A stretch of DNA of 64,000 nt from Xanthomarina maritima (lineage in GTDB: Bacteria; Bacteroidota; Bacteroidia; Flavobacteriales; Flavobacteriaceae), in the NCBI RefSeq assembly GCF_008084905.1, contig NZ_VSFC01000002.1:95912-159911 (forward strand), given 5' to 3'. The notes under the pieces were generated by a model. It saw only the letters and a list, made by a program, of their open reading frames with translations, had not been told where the DNA came from and did not search any database. A program made the position numbers and the translations under genes. Each line of letters begins with the position of its first letter. Positions within the stretch are counted from its first letter, which is position 1. Shown in pieces: positions 18,832-27,883 of this stretch.

Positions 18832-19272
18832 TTATACTTTTTTAATGACATTGGTTACTATGCCCCAAATAACAAAATCGTTTTCTTCGGTAATTTGTAT
18901 AGGCTCGTAGTTAGGGTTTTCTGGTTGTAACCAGACACCATCTTTTTCGACACGTAAACGTTTTACGGTAAATTCTCCATCCAAGAAACATACAGCTATT
19001 CTATTGTGTGCTGGCTCTAGACTTCTATCGATTACTAATAAATCGTTATCGTCTAATCCTGCATCTATCATACTTTGTCCACTAACACGAGCATAGAATG
19101 TGGCTAATTTATTTTTTACCAAGATGTTATCTAAAGAAAGACGTTCTTCTTTAAAATCTTCAGCTGGTGAAGGAAATCCAGCAGAAATCCCTGTGTCGAA
19201 AAAAACGGTTTCAGAATGCTCTGAAAAATCAGGAGTGAAAAAGGTTAGGGTTTTATTTATATGTCGTATCAT
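18832..19272 (-). CDS. umuD: UmuD-like self-cleaving LexA-fold protein
   Basis: The 146-residue protein is an S24 peptidase relative that processes itself and serves as the accessory subunit of the translesion polymerase. The Ala31-Gly32 cleavage site (GISAGFPSP), catalytic Ser67 (SGQSM) and Lys104 (FTVKRLR) are visible. It starts 7 bases after the stop of umuC, so the pair is one operon, but in the order umuC-umuD, the reverse of the Escherichia coli arrangement. RecA-stimulated cleavage is known for the family. No LexA box could be recognised upstream. Confidence 0.9.
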   Translation of the reverse strand: MIRHINKTLTFFTPDFSEHSETVFFDTGISAGFPSPAEDFKEERLSLDNILVKNKLATFYARVSGQSMIDAGLDDNDLLVIDRSLEPAHNRIAVCFLDGEFTVKRLRVEKDGVWLQPENPNYEPIQITEENDFVIWGIVTNVIKKV

Positions 19273-19279
19273 GGTATGT

Positions 19280-20536
19280 TTATTTCACTTTTAGAATCTC
19301 ATTTATATTGGTTGTATATCTTGGCGATAATCGTTCCTGACGCATTTTCCAAGTACGCTTTAAGTCTTGGTTTGCTAGTTTCAATTTGTAATCGCCATAC
19401 TTTGTATTAAGTTTATCTATTGTATCCATTAAAGGTTTGTGCTTTGGGTTTTCGTGTTGAAATAAATGAAGTTGATGATTAAAAGTAGGAACTAATCCCA
19501 TCACTATAACACCAGCACGTTTGTATTTTATACCTTTTTTAAATATAGTGTTTACTGATTTTACTGCTTCAGTGCTTATAACAAGTGAAGAATCTGTTGC
19601 AAAGGGTAACTTTATCATTCTACTTGCACGATGTTGTGGTTGCTCTTTTCTATGGGTATCACTACTTAAAGTTATTAAAATAACATGGCAACTACTTTTC
19701 TGTTTTCGTAATTTCTCTGCACAACTGGTTGCAAAGGTTGACACACGTTCTTTAATATTATCGATATCTGAAAAAGTATATTCAAAACTTCTTGTAGTTG
19801 CAATGGCCTTTTTAGATGCTATTTCATCTAATTGCAAAGTTGGAATACCTTCTAGATCTTTCTTTAAACGCCACTCGGTTATAGAGAAATTTTTTCTAAC
19901 CCACTCATCGGAAAGCTCTGTAAACTGATAGGCTGTATTAATGTGCTTTTGTTTCAAGCGTTTTTGTAAGGCTCTACCAATTCCCCAAACATCTTCAATT
20001 TTAAGCCATTTAAGTGCTTTGATTCGTTTTTTATCTGAATCTATAACATAAACACCTCTTGTTTCATCTGGAAATTTACGCGCTATTTTATTGGCTACTT
20101 TGCTTAAGGCTTTTGTTGGTGCTATACCTACACAAGTTGGAATGCCTGTCCATTTTAAAATGCGTTTTCTAATTTGAGTTCCGTAATCTTTAAAATTATA
20201 ATTATCGAACCCTTTAAATTGCAAGAAAGCTTCGTCTATACTATACACTTCCATATCTGGAGTAAACTGCATTAAAATACTCATCACACGACTACTCATG
20301 TCTCCATAAAGAGGATAATTTGAAGAGAAGACCTGAATGTTGTGGTCTTCAAAAAACTTTTTATGTTTAAAAGCTGGTGCTCCCATTGGTAAGCCAAGTG
20401 TTTTAGCTTCGTCACTTCGCGCAATCACACAACCATCGTTATTACTTAAAATAGCAATGGGTTTATTGCGTAAACTTGGATTAAAAACACGTTCGCAAGA
20501 GGCATAAAAGTTATTGCAATCTACAAGAGCATACAT
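19280..20536 (-). CDS. umuC: Y-family DNA polymerase (Pol V catalytic subunit)
   Basis: The 418-residue protein copies across DNA lesions with low fidelity. The N-terminus MYALVDCNNFYASCERVF holds the first catalytic Asp, YSIDEAFLQ the acidic pair, and SNNDGCVIARSDEAK and VGIAPTKALSKVANK further palm/fingers motifs. The little-finger and UmuC-specific C-terminal regions are present, and the length is normal. It is the first gene of the umuC-umuD pair. Confidence 0.94.
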   Translation of the reverse strand: MYALVDCNNFYASCERVFNPSLRNKPIAILSNNDGCVIARSDEAKTLGLPMGAPAFKHKKFFEDHNIQVFSSNYPLYGDMSSRVMSILMQFTPDMEVYSIDEAFLQFKGFDNYNFKDYGTQIRKRILKWTGIPTCVGIAPTKALSKVANKIARKFPDETRGVYVIDSDKKRIKALKWLKIEDVWGIGRALQKRLKQKHINTAYQFTELSDEWVRKNFSITEWRLKKDLEGIPTLQLDEIASKKAIATTRSFEYTFSDIDNIKERVSTFATSCAEKLRKQKSSCHVILITLSSDTHRKEQPQHRASRMIKLPFATDSSLVISTEAVKSVNTIFKKGIKYKRAGVIVMGLVPTFNHQLHLFQHENPKHKPLMDTIDKLNTKYGDYKLKLANQDLKRTWKMRQERLSPRYTTNINEILKVK

Positions 20537-20606
20537 GGTTTTAAAGATATTGAATATTCCATTTTATTTTTAATGGATTCCAACAACTTTTAAACATTCT
20601 TTTTTG

Positions 20607-22049
20607 TTATAAGCTACAGCTAGTAATTTCAGTTACTCGCAAAGTATTTACCATCCCTTTTGCTTGAATTGGCATAGCTGCTAAACTAACAAGCATATCT
20701 CCAGTTTCTAAATATCCTTTTTTACAGGCTATGGCATTTACATCTTCAATGGTTTCGTCTGTACTTACAAACTTGTCGTAATAAAATGCCTTTACTCCCC
20801 AAAGAAGATTTAATTGTGTTAATATACGTCTATTAGAAGTAAACACTAAAATATGTGCACTTGGTCTCCAAGCAGAAATTTGGAAAGCTGTATAACCACT
20901 ATTAGTTAAAGTTGAAATAGCTTTAGCGTCAATTTCATTTGCCATATTTGCAGCATGATAACAAATAGATTTTGTGATGTACCTTTTAGTACGAATATGT
21001 GGAGGTATCTGTGGTACTTTTATTAAAGATGAATCTTCAACACTTTTAATAATATTAGACATTTGTCTAATAACTTGAACTGGATAACTACCAACGGAAG
21101 TTTCTCCAGATAACATAACCGCATCTGCTCCGTCCATAACTGAATTGGCTACATCGTTTACTTCTGCACGTGTTGGTGTTAAGCTAGAAATCATGGTTTC
21201 CATCATTTGTGTAGCAATAATTACCGGAATTCTTGCTTGTTTGGCTCTTAACACTAATTTCTTTTGAATTAACGGAACTTCTTCTGCAGGAATTTCCACA
21301 CCTAAATCGCCTCGAGCTACCATTAATCCATCGCAATAAGCTACAATTTTATCAATATTTTCTACAGCTTCTGGCTTTTCAATTTTAGCAATAATTGGAA
21401 TTTTATGATCGCTATGTGTTTTAATTAACTCCTCTAATTGCATTAAATCTTCAGCGTGTCTTACAAAAGACAAGGCCATCCAATCTACTTTTTGCTCTAT
21501 TGCAAATAATGCATCTTCAATATCTTTTTCTGTAAGTGCAGGTTGCGAAATATTTGTGTTTGGTAAGTTTACTCCTTTTTTAGAACGCAAAGGACCTCCT
21601 TGTATTACTTTTGCTTTTACCTCGCTTTTTTTATCTGTAGATATAACTTCAAAAATTAATTTTCCATCATCTAATAGGATCGTTTCTCCTGGTTTTGCAT
21701 CTTGAGGGAATCTATCATAGGTCATGTAAACTCTTTGTTTAGTTCCTTCAAAACGTTTTCCTGTTGCAAAAACAATTTCATCGCCTTCATTAACAAAAAC
21801 CTCTCCTTTCATGGTTCCAACTCGAAGTTTTGGCCCTTGTAAATCGGCTAGAATAGCAGCATTGTAATCAAATTCTTCATTTAATTCGCGAATTATTTTA
21901 ATTCGCTCTTTAACATCGTTATAATCTGCATGAGAAAAGTTTATTCTAAACACATTTACTCCCTCATCTAGCATACCTTTTAATATTTCTTTTGTGCTAG
22001 TTGCTGGTCCTAAAGTGGCAACAATTTTGGTTTTTTTTCTTTTTAACAT
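20607..22049 (-). CDS. pyk: Pyruvate kinase
   Basis: The 480-residue glycolytic enzyme converts phosphoenolpyruvate and ADP to pyruvate and ATP. The N-terminal KIVATLGPATS, the catalytic block IIAKIEKPEAVENID, the Mg-binding MVARGDLGVEIP, and MLSGETSVGSYP are intact. The C-terminal allosteric domain is present (about 350-480). Its ATG overlaps the upstream stop by one base (TAATG), so it is translationally linked to the IPExxxVDY protein. Confidence 0.97.
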   Translation of the reverse strand: MLKRKKTKIVATLGPATSTKEILKGMLDEGVNVFRINFSHADYNDVKERIKIIRELNEEFDYNAAILADLQGPKLRVGTMKGEVFVNEGDEIVFATGKRFEGTKQRVYMTYDRFPQDAKPGETILLDDGKLIFEVISTDKKSEVKAKVIQGGPLRSKKGVNLPNTNISQPALTEKDIEDALFAIEQKVDWMALSFVRHAEDLMQLEELIKTHSDHKIPIIAKIEKPEAVENIDKIVAYCDGLMVARGDLGVEIPAEEVPLIQKKLVLRAKQARIPVIIATQMMETMISSLTPTRAEVNDVANSVMDGADAVMLSGETSVGSYPVQVIRQMSNIIKSVEDSSLIKVPQIPPHIRTKRYITKSICYHAANMANEIDAKAISTLTNSGYTAFQISAWRPSAHILVFTSNRRILTQLNLLWGVKAFYYDKFVSTDETIEDVNAIACKKGYLETGDMLVSLAAMPIQAKGMVNTLRVTEITSCSL

Positions 22050-22534
22050 TAATTAAAAATTAAATTGTTTTTTGATTTAAGTTGATCTATATCTACTTGA
22101 TAAGCTGTAACAATATGTGCAATATCTTGAATATTATTTATAATTCTATGACTTCTTTTTGGACTTAATTGTTCGTCGTTTATTTTAAGTAAAAAGTTTA
22201 TTTTTTTATGTTCTGGCAGTAAGTAAAAAGTTTCTGTTAACTTACTATTGTCTTTAAACAAGCTATTTCCTATTGCCTTATTTGTTGTTTCTATTTTACA
22301 AATATTAGAAACCAAATTCCAGGTTACTAGTTGTTTATTATCCTCCCATTCAAATATTGAATAGTAGGAATTATTATTAAAATCTAAATCTTTTCTTCTT
22401 CGTTTTAAATTGATATTTAGTTTAGAATTTATTAAATAAGCAAGTCTGTAGTCTTCAATAGATGTGTGTATGCCTATAAGAGTGAAGCTTGCTTCTTCAA
22501 AAAAATCTTCTAAACTAAGTTTCTTAATTGCCAT
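22049..22534 (-). CDS. IPExxxVDY family protein
   Basis: The 161-residue protein belongs to a small Bacteroidota family named for a motif that here reads LPEHKKINFLLKI (about residues 107-119). Its recurrent position is next to rnc and pyk, as here. It appears soluble, without signal peptide or membrane segments. The function is unknown. It lies 99 bases after rnc and overlaps pyk by one base. The 99-base gap contains TATATTTA on the minus strand (22551-22558), a near match to a -7 box, so this gene and pyk may have their own promoter. Confidence 0.75.
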   Translation of the reverse strand: MAIKKLSLEDFFEEASFTLIGIHTSIEDYRLAYLINSKLNINLKRRRKDLDFNNNSYYSIFEWEDNKQLVTWNLVSNICKIETTNKAIGNSLFKDNSKLTETFYLLPEHKKINFLLKINDEQLSPKRSHRIINNIQDIAHIVTAYQVDIDQLKSKNNLIFN

Positions 22535-22633
22535 AAATTACATTGTTTTGTAAATATAAGACATATCCTTTTTATTAATATTAGGTTTTATTTAATCTTA
22601 ACAGTAATGTAATTTTTAAGTAATATGAAAAAA

Positions 22634-23374
22634 CTAGAAATCTTTAGAGATTTGTTTTTGAAACACAAAAAAAGCACGTTTTGATGCTTTCTCTTCTGCT
22701 TTCTTTTTTGAAGTTGCTCTAGCTTTAGAAACTACCTTGTCATTGATGGATAGTTTTACTGAAAAATGCCTAACATCATCGTTTCCAGTATCCTCATAAA
22801 CATTATAGTCGAAGGTTTTCTTTTCTTTTTGACACCATTCAATAAGTAAGCTTTTATAGCTTATAACTTTTCCTTCCAACTGCTCTATATCTACATAAGG
22901 GATAATAACTTTTTTGTAGATAAATTTCTCGCAATATTTATATCCTTTATCAAGAAAAATAGCACCTATTAATGCTTCAAATAGATTGCCATGAATATTA
23001 TCTCCAAATTGTCCCTTTGGAATTTTACTTTCAACTAAACTTATTAGATTTAAATCTCTACCTAACTCGTTTAAATGTTCTCTACTTACAATTTTAGAGC
23101 GCATTTTGGTTAGATATCCTTCATCACCACTTGGTACTTCAATGTATAAGTGAGAAGCAATAACAGCACCTAACATGGCATCTCCTAAAAACTCTAGTCT
23201 TTCGTAATTTATAGTATTACCTTGACTATCTTTAATATTCATAGAACGATGTGTAAATGCCGTTTTATAAAATTTTAAAGATTTAGGTTTGAAGCCTAGA
23301 ATTTTATTCATTGACACAAAAAAATTCCCGTCAATTTTTGAACGGGAATTTAATATGTTTCGAATGTTTTTCAT
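22634..23374 (-). CDS. rnc: Ribonuclease III
   Basis: The 246-residue endonuclease cuts double-stranded RNA, for example in rRNA maturation. The signature NYERLEFLGDAMLG (about 56-69) carries catalytic acidic residues, and a second acidic cluster sits in GNLFEALIGAIFLDKGY. The double-stranded RNA-binding domain spans about 170-240 (KARATSKKKAEEKASKRAF). It lies 8 bases after fabF in the acpP-fabF-rnc operon, a conserved order. Confidence 0.96.
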   Translation of the reverse strand: MKNIRNILNSRSKIDGNFFVSMNKILGFKPKSLKFYKTAFTHRSMNIKDSQGNTINYERLEFLGDAMLGAVIASHLYIEVPSGDEGYLTKMRSKIVSREHLNELGRDLNLISLVESKIPKGQFGDNIHGNLFEALIGAIFLDKGYKYCEKFIYKKVIIPYVDIEQLEGKVISYKSLLIEWCQKEKKTFDYNVYEDTGNDDVRHFSVKLSINDKVVSKARATSKKKAEEKASKRAFFVFQKQISKDF

Positions 23375-23382
23375 TCGCTAGT

Positions 23383-24633
23383 TTAATCTAATTTTTTGAA
23401 TAATACGCAGGCATTGTGTCCACCAAAACCAAAGGTATTACTCATGGCAACTTTAACGTTTCTTTTTTGAGCTTTGTTTAATGTTAAATTTAGTTCAGGA
23501 TCAATATTTTCATCAACAAATTCATGGTTAATTGTAGGTGGAACCATACCATGTTCCATAGCTAATATAGCAGCAATAGACTCTATTGCTCCTGCAGCTC
23601 CTAACAAATGACCAGTCATAGATTTTGTTGAGTTAATATTGATGTTTTTTGCATGATCTCCAAACACTTCAGAAATAGCTTTTAATTCAGCAACATCTCC
23701 TAAAGGTGTTGAAGTACCATGAGTGTTGATATGATCAACCTCTTCTGGTTTTACACCTGCATTTTCTAAACAATTTTTCATTACAGCAATAACTCCAATA
23801 CCATCTGGATGAGGAGCTGTCATATGATAAGCATCAGAAGATAATCCTCCTCCAAGCACTTCTGCATATATTTTTGCGCCTCTTGCTTTAGCATGTTCGT
23901 AATCTTCAAGAATAATAGCTCCTGCTCCTTCTCCTAAGACAAAACCATCTCTGGTTGCGTCAAAAGGTCTAGAAGCTGTTTCTGGGCTTTCGTTTCTTGT
24001 CGATAAGGCATGCATGGCATTGAATCCACCCATTCCAGCAATGGTTACAGCTGCTTCACTTCCACCAGTAACAACAACATCACAATGCCCTAAACGTATA
24101 TAGTTTAAAGCATCAATCATAGCGTTAGCAGATGAAGCACACGCAGATACAGTTGTATAATTTGGTCCCATAAACCCATGCTTAATAGATATGTTACCAG
24201 GCGCAATATCTGCAATCATTTTAGGAATAAAGAACGGATTAAATCTTGGTGTTCCATCTCCTTCAGCAAAGTTTAAAACTTCTTCTTGAAATGTTTCCAG
24301 ACCTCCAATTCCTGCTCCCCAAATAACTCCTACTCTTAATTTATTAATAGCATCTAAATCTAATTTAGCATCTGCAATGGCTTCATCAGAAGCGACCATA
24401 GCATACTGCGTAAATCGATCCATTTTACGTGCTTCTTTTCTATCAAGAAAATCGGTTGCGTTAAAGTTTTTTAATTCACAAGCGAATTTCGTTTTGAACT
24501 TTTCAGTATCAAAATAGGTTATTGGTGCAGCTCCACTTTTTCCACTTATTAGAGCTTCCCAATATTCGTCTTTGGTATTGCCTATAGGTGTTAGTGCGCC
24601 TAAACCAGTAATTACAACTCGCTTTAATTCCAT
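23383..24633 (-). CDS. fabF: 3-oxoacyl-ACP synthase II
   Basis: The 416-residue condensing enzyme elongates acyl-ACP with malonyl-ACP in fatty acid synthesis. The catalytic triad is visible: Cys in TVSACASSANAM, His in NTHGTSTPLGD and His in KSMTGHLLGAAG. The C-terminal SNTFGFGGHNACVLF is typical. It starts 13 bases after acpP, whose product is its substrate carrier. Confidence 0.97.
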   Translation of the reverse strand: MELKRVVITGLGALTPIGNTKDEYWEALISGKSGAAPITYFDTEKFKTKFACELKNFNATDFLDRKEARKMDRFTQYAMVASDEAIADAKLDLDAINKLRVGVIWGAGIGGLETFQEEVLNFAEGDGTPRFNPFFIPKMIADIAPGNISIKHGFMGPNYTTVSACASSANAMIDALNYIRLGHCDVVVTGGSEAAVTIAGMGGFNAMHALSTRNESPETASRPFDATRDGFVLGEGAGAIILEDYEHAKARGAKIYAEVLGGGLSSDAYHMTAPHPDGIGVIAVMKNCLENAGVKPEEVDHINTHGTSTPLGDVAELKAISEVFGDHAKNININSTKSMTGHLLGAAGAIESIAAILAMEHGMVPPTINHEFVDENIDPELNLTLNKAQKRNVKVAMSNTFGFGGHNACVLFKKLD

Positions 24634-24646
24634 AAATTTGTGTGAA

Positions 24647-24880
24647 TTATTTTGCTGCTTCTATATAAGAGATAGCTTGACCAACTGTCGCAATATTTTC
24701 AGCTTGATCATCTGGAATTTGGATATCAAATTCTTTTTCGAATTCCATTATTAATTCTACAGTGTCTAATGAATCTGCTCCTAAATCGTTTGTGAAGCTA
24801 GCTTCAATAACAACTTCGTTTTCATCAACACCTAATTTGTCTACGATAATCGCTTTTACTCTTGATGCAATGTCTGACAT
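24647..24880 (-). CDS. acpP: Acyl carrier protein
   Basis: The 77-residue acidic helical protein carries growing acyl chains on a 4'-phosphopantetheine group attached to the Ser in [13 protein letters not shown] (about residue 38). It is first in the acpP-fabF-rnc operon. Confidence 0.97.
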   Translation of the reverse strand: MSDIASRVKAIIVDKLGVDENEVVIEASFTNDLGADSLDTVELIMEFEKEFDIQIPDDQAENIATVGQAISYIEAAK

Positions 24881-24911
24881 AATCTTTTAATTTTAAGTTT
24901 TAATTAGTTGG

Positions 24912-24919
24912 CAAAAATA
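24912..24919 (-). promoter_or_regulatory. Candidate -7 box TATTTTTG of acpP
   Basis: TATTTTTG on the minus strand fits TAnnTTTG and lies 31 bases before the acpP ATG. Confidence 0.4.
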
Positions 24920-25067
24920 AAAAACTTTATTTTTAAAACACACCTTTAATCTAAAAATGTGTTGGTAATTTACTAAAATAACCTTGAAGTATTTCAATTT
25001 TGACTTCTAATTGTTAATTTTTATTCTTTTTTTTGTCTGAATAATCTATAAACATCTTAGTCTGTAA

Positions 25068-25634
25068 ATGAAACGTATTGTAATTTTTGCGTCCGGAAGT
25101 GGAACTAATGCTGAAAATTTAATTAAGTTTTTTCACAACAGAGATCATGCTTCTGTTATTCAGGTATTGACCAACAATCCTCATGCCAAAGTTTTGGATC
25201 GAGCAAAAAAACTAAACGTTAGCGCTTTATCTTTCAATAAAATAGCTTTTACAAAAACTAAAGATGTCTTAAACTTACTAAAATCTAATAATCCAGATTT
25301 AATAATATTAGCTGGGTTTTTATGGAAATTTCCAGAATTCATTTTAAAAGAATTTCCAAATAAGGTCATTAATATACATCCTGCGTTATTACCAAAATAT
25401 GGTGGAAAAGGCATGTATGGACATTTTGTTCATGAAGCTGTAGTGGCTAACAAAGAAGTAGAGACTGGTATTACCATACATTTTGTGAATGAGAATTATG
25501 ATGAAGGAGCTATTATATTTCAAGCTACTTGTGAAGTTTCACATACAGATACTGCTGAAAATGTTGCTGCAAAAATTCATGAATTAGAAATGGAGCACTT
25601 CCCAAAAGTGGTAGATAGGTTACTAAAAAATTAA
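25068..25634 (+). CDS. purN: Phosphoribosylglycinamide formyltransferase
   Basis: The 188-residue enzyme transfers a formyl group from 10-formyltetrahydrofolate to GAR in purine synthesis. ASGSGTNAENLI binds the phosphate, and the catalytic Asn-His-Asp set is present in VINIHPALLPKYGGKGMYG and NYDEGAIIFQ. It is divergent from acpP across a 187-base gap with no further gene. Confidence 0.95.
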   Translation: MKRIVIFASGSGTNAENLIKFFHNRDHASVIQVLTNNPHAKVLDRAKKLNVSALSFNKIAFTKTKDVLNLLKSNNPDLIILAGFLWKFPEFILKEFPNKVINIHPALLPKYGGKGMYGHFVHEAVVANKEVETGITIHFVNENYDEGAIIFQATCEVSHTDTAENVAAKIHELEMEHFPKVVDRLLKN

Positions 25635-25640
25635 TTGAAT

Positions 25641-25697
25641 GTCATGCTGAGCTTGTCGAAGCATCTTCTATAGATTCTTCATTTTATTCAGAATGAG
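25641..25697. repeat. Dispersed intergenic inverted repeat, family A copy 1
   Basis: The element begins GTCATGCTGAGCTTGTCGAA and ends TTCAGAATGAG, so its ends form an imperfect inverted repeat. Inside, ATGCT and AGCAT pair around GAGCTTGTCGA. The core recurs at 51101. Confidence 0.7.
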
Positions 25698-25729
25698 AAA
25701 AAAGATTTCTAATTACGCACAAACTAAAG

Positions 25730-26371
25730 ATGTCAAAAAAAAAGAAAAAATATTACACCGTTTGGAAAGGCAAACATACAGGAGTTTTTGAAACTTGGGA
25801 TGATTGTAAGGCACAAATAAAAGACTTTGAAGGTGCGCAATACAAATCTTTTGAAACTTTTGATGCTGCTAAAAAAGCTTTAAAAGGTAATTATAAAGAT
25901 TATATTGGGAAATCTAAAAAATTCACTTCTAGCCTATCAGAAGAGCAACTTAAAAAAATAGGTCAGCCTAATTATCATTCTATTTCAGTGGATGCAGCTT
26001 CTAGTGGTAATCCTGGGATAATGGAATATCGAGGTGTGGATACAAAATCCAAAAAGCAACTCTTTATTCAAGGGCCTTTTGCTGAAGGAACTAATAATTT
26101 AGGAGAATTCTTAGCTTTAGTTCATGGATTAAGCTTTCTAAAAAAACACGATAGTGATCGAATTATTTACACAGATTCTAAAACTGCCATGAGTTGGGTA
26201 CGTAAAAAAACATGCAATTCTAAATTAGAACGTAACGAAAAAAACAAACCTGTTTATGATTTAGTTGATCGAGCAGTAAACTGGCTTAATACAAATAGTT
26301 ATAAAACAACCATAGTAAAGTGGGAAACCAAAGCATGGGGAGAAATTCCAGCTGATTTTGGAAGAAAATAA
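25730..26371 (+). CDS. rnhA: Ribonuclease HI with N-terminal viroplasmin domain
   Basis: The 213-residue protein has a caulimovirus viroplasmin-type RNA-DNA hybrid-binding domain (about 6-52, YYTVWKGKHTGVFETWDDC) and an RNase H domain (about 83-213). Predicted catalytic residues are Asp88 (SVDAASSG), Glu126 (NLGEFLA), Asp149 (YTDSKTA) and Asp209 (PADFGRK). It removes RNA from RNA-DNA hybrids. Its stop overlaps by one base (TAATG) the start of the flavin monooxygenase gene. Confidence 0.9.
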   Translation: MSKKKKKYYTVWKGKHTGVFETWDDCKAQIKDFEGAQYKSFETFDAAKKALKGNYKDYIGKSKKFTSSLSEEQLKKIGQPNYHSISVDAASSGNPGIMEYRGVDTKSKKQLFIQGPFAEGTNNLGEFLALVHGLSFLKKHDSDRIIYTDSKTAMSWVRKKTCNSKLERNEKNKPVYDLVDRAVNWLNTNSYKTTIVKWETKAWGEIPADFGRK

Positions 26372-27819
26372 TGCATAATAAATTCACAGACATCATAATA
26401 GTTGGCGCTGGATTATCAGGCATTGGCGCAGCTTGTCACCTTACAAGAAAAAATCCAAATAAGTCTTACGTCATTCTTGAATCAAGAAAAGCCCTTGGAG
26501 GCACTTGGGACTTATTCAAGTATCCAGGGATTCGTTCAGATTCAGATATGTACACTTTTGGCTACTCATTTAAGACTTGGGATGCAGCAAAATCTTTTGC
26601 AGACGCTCCTTCCATTTTAAATTACTTAAATGAAGCCGTTAATGAGTACAATGTTAAAGATCATATTGTTTATGATAAAAAAGTAATCTCTTACAACTTT
26701 AATTCTAAATTAAAAATTTGGACAGTAACTGCTTTAGATACGTCAACTAATCAGGAGATTATATATCAATCGCAATTTATTTTTAACTGTAGTGGATACT
26801 ATAATTATGACCATGGTTATACACCAAAATACAAAGGCATTGAAAACTTTACAGGTAAGTTTGTACACCCTCAAAAATGGCCAAAAGATTTTGATTATAA
26901 AAATAAGAATGTGGTGGTTATAGGAAGTGGAGCAACTGCAGTAACCATTGTTCCAGAAATTGCCGAAGATGTAGCTCATGTTACAATGCTTCAGAGGTCT
27001 CCTACTTATATTGGTGCTTTACCAAATAAGGATGGTGTAGCAAGGTTTATTAAATTTGTATTTCCAAAAAAAACAGCACATAAATTAATTCGTTTTAAAA
27101 ACGTGTTGTTAGATATGTTGTTTTTCAACTCTTGCAGAAAATGGCCTAAAACCATGAAGAATTTCCTTGTCAAGAAAGCCAAAAAAGCCTTAGGTGATTT
27201 TCCAGTTTCTCCTCATTTTACACCTAACTATAACCCATGGGAACAACGCTTTTGCTTAGCTCCAGATGGTGATTTATTTAAGGTTATTAGAGAAGGAAAA
27301 GCTTCCGTTGAAACAGAACATATTGAACATTTTACCAAAGAAGGTATTTTGTTAAAATCTGGGAAAACACTTAAAGCAGATATCATAATTAGCGCTACAG
27401 GCCTTAAAATTTTACCTTTTGGTGGTGTTAAAATGTATTTAGATGACCAATCCATTGACTTTTCAAAATCATTTGTTTACAAAGGGTGCATGCTTAGCAA
27501 CATTCCTAACCTATTTATCTTTGTAGGATATACAAATGCTTCTTGGACGCTAAAAAGCGACCTGACCAGTGAATATATCTCAAGAGTTTTAATGTACATG
27601 GATAAAAACGATTATCAAATTATTGAGCCTGTTGTTAAAAACAAAAATTTGAAATCAACACCCTTGCTCAATTTGAATTCAGGATACATCCATAGGGCAA
27701 AAAATGAATTACCAAGTCAAGGTGATAAGGCTCCATGGCGCGTATATCAAAACTATATTTTAGATTACAATATGTTGCGAATTGACAAAGTCAATCATAA
27801 GCAAACTCATTTTTACTAA
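26371..27819 (+). CDS. Flavin-containing monooxygenase, Baeyer-Villiger type
   Basis: The 482-residue protein has an FAD-binding GAGLSGIGAA near the N-terminus and a second Rossmann motif VVIGSGATAVT for NADPH at about residues 185-195. Between them is FTGKFVHPQKWP, which fits the Baeyer-Villiger fingerprint FxGxxxHxxxWP. Such enzymes insert oxygen next to a ketone or oxidise N or S atoms; the substrate is unknown. One-base coupling to RNase HI is probably an operon economy rather than a shared pathway. Confidence 0.85.
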   Translation: MHNKFTDIIIVGAGLSGIGAACHLTRKNPNKSYVILESRKALGGTWDLFKYPGIRSDSDMYTFGYSFKTWDAAKSFADAPSILNYLNEAVNEYNVKDHIVYDKKVISYNFNSKLKIWTVTALDTSTNQEIIYQSQFIFNCSGYYNYDHGYTPKYKGIENFTGKFVHPQKWPKDFDYKNKNVVVIGSGATAVTIVPEIAEDVAHVTMLQRSPTYIGALPNKDGVARFIKFVFPKKTAHKLIRFKNVLLDMLFFNSCRKWPKTMKNFLVKKAKKALGDFPVSPHFTPNYNPWEQRFCLAPDGDLFKVIREGKASVETEHIEHFTKEGILLKSGKTLKADIIISATGLKILPFGGVKMYLDDQSIDFSKSFVYKGCMLSNIPNLFIFVGYTNASWTLKSDLTSEYISRVLMYMDKNDYQIIEPVVKNKNLKSTPLLNLNSGYIHRAKNELPSQGDKAPWRVYQNYILDYNMLRIDKVNHKQTHFY

Positions 27820-27854
27820 ACAAAATATATTGCTGAATTTGTATCTAAAAGACT

Positions 27855-27862
27855 TATATTTG
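27855..27862 (+). promoter_or_regulatory. Promoter -7 box TATATTTG of the PfkB kinase gene
   Basis: TATATTTG followed by GCAGC lies 21 bases before the start at 27884. A TTG at 27830-27832 gives a 22-base spacing, within the Bacteroidota range. Confidence 0.6.
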
Positions 27863-27883
27863 CAGCAAATTTTATAACGCTTT

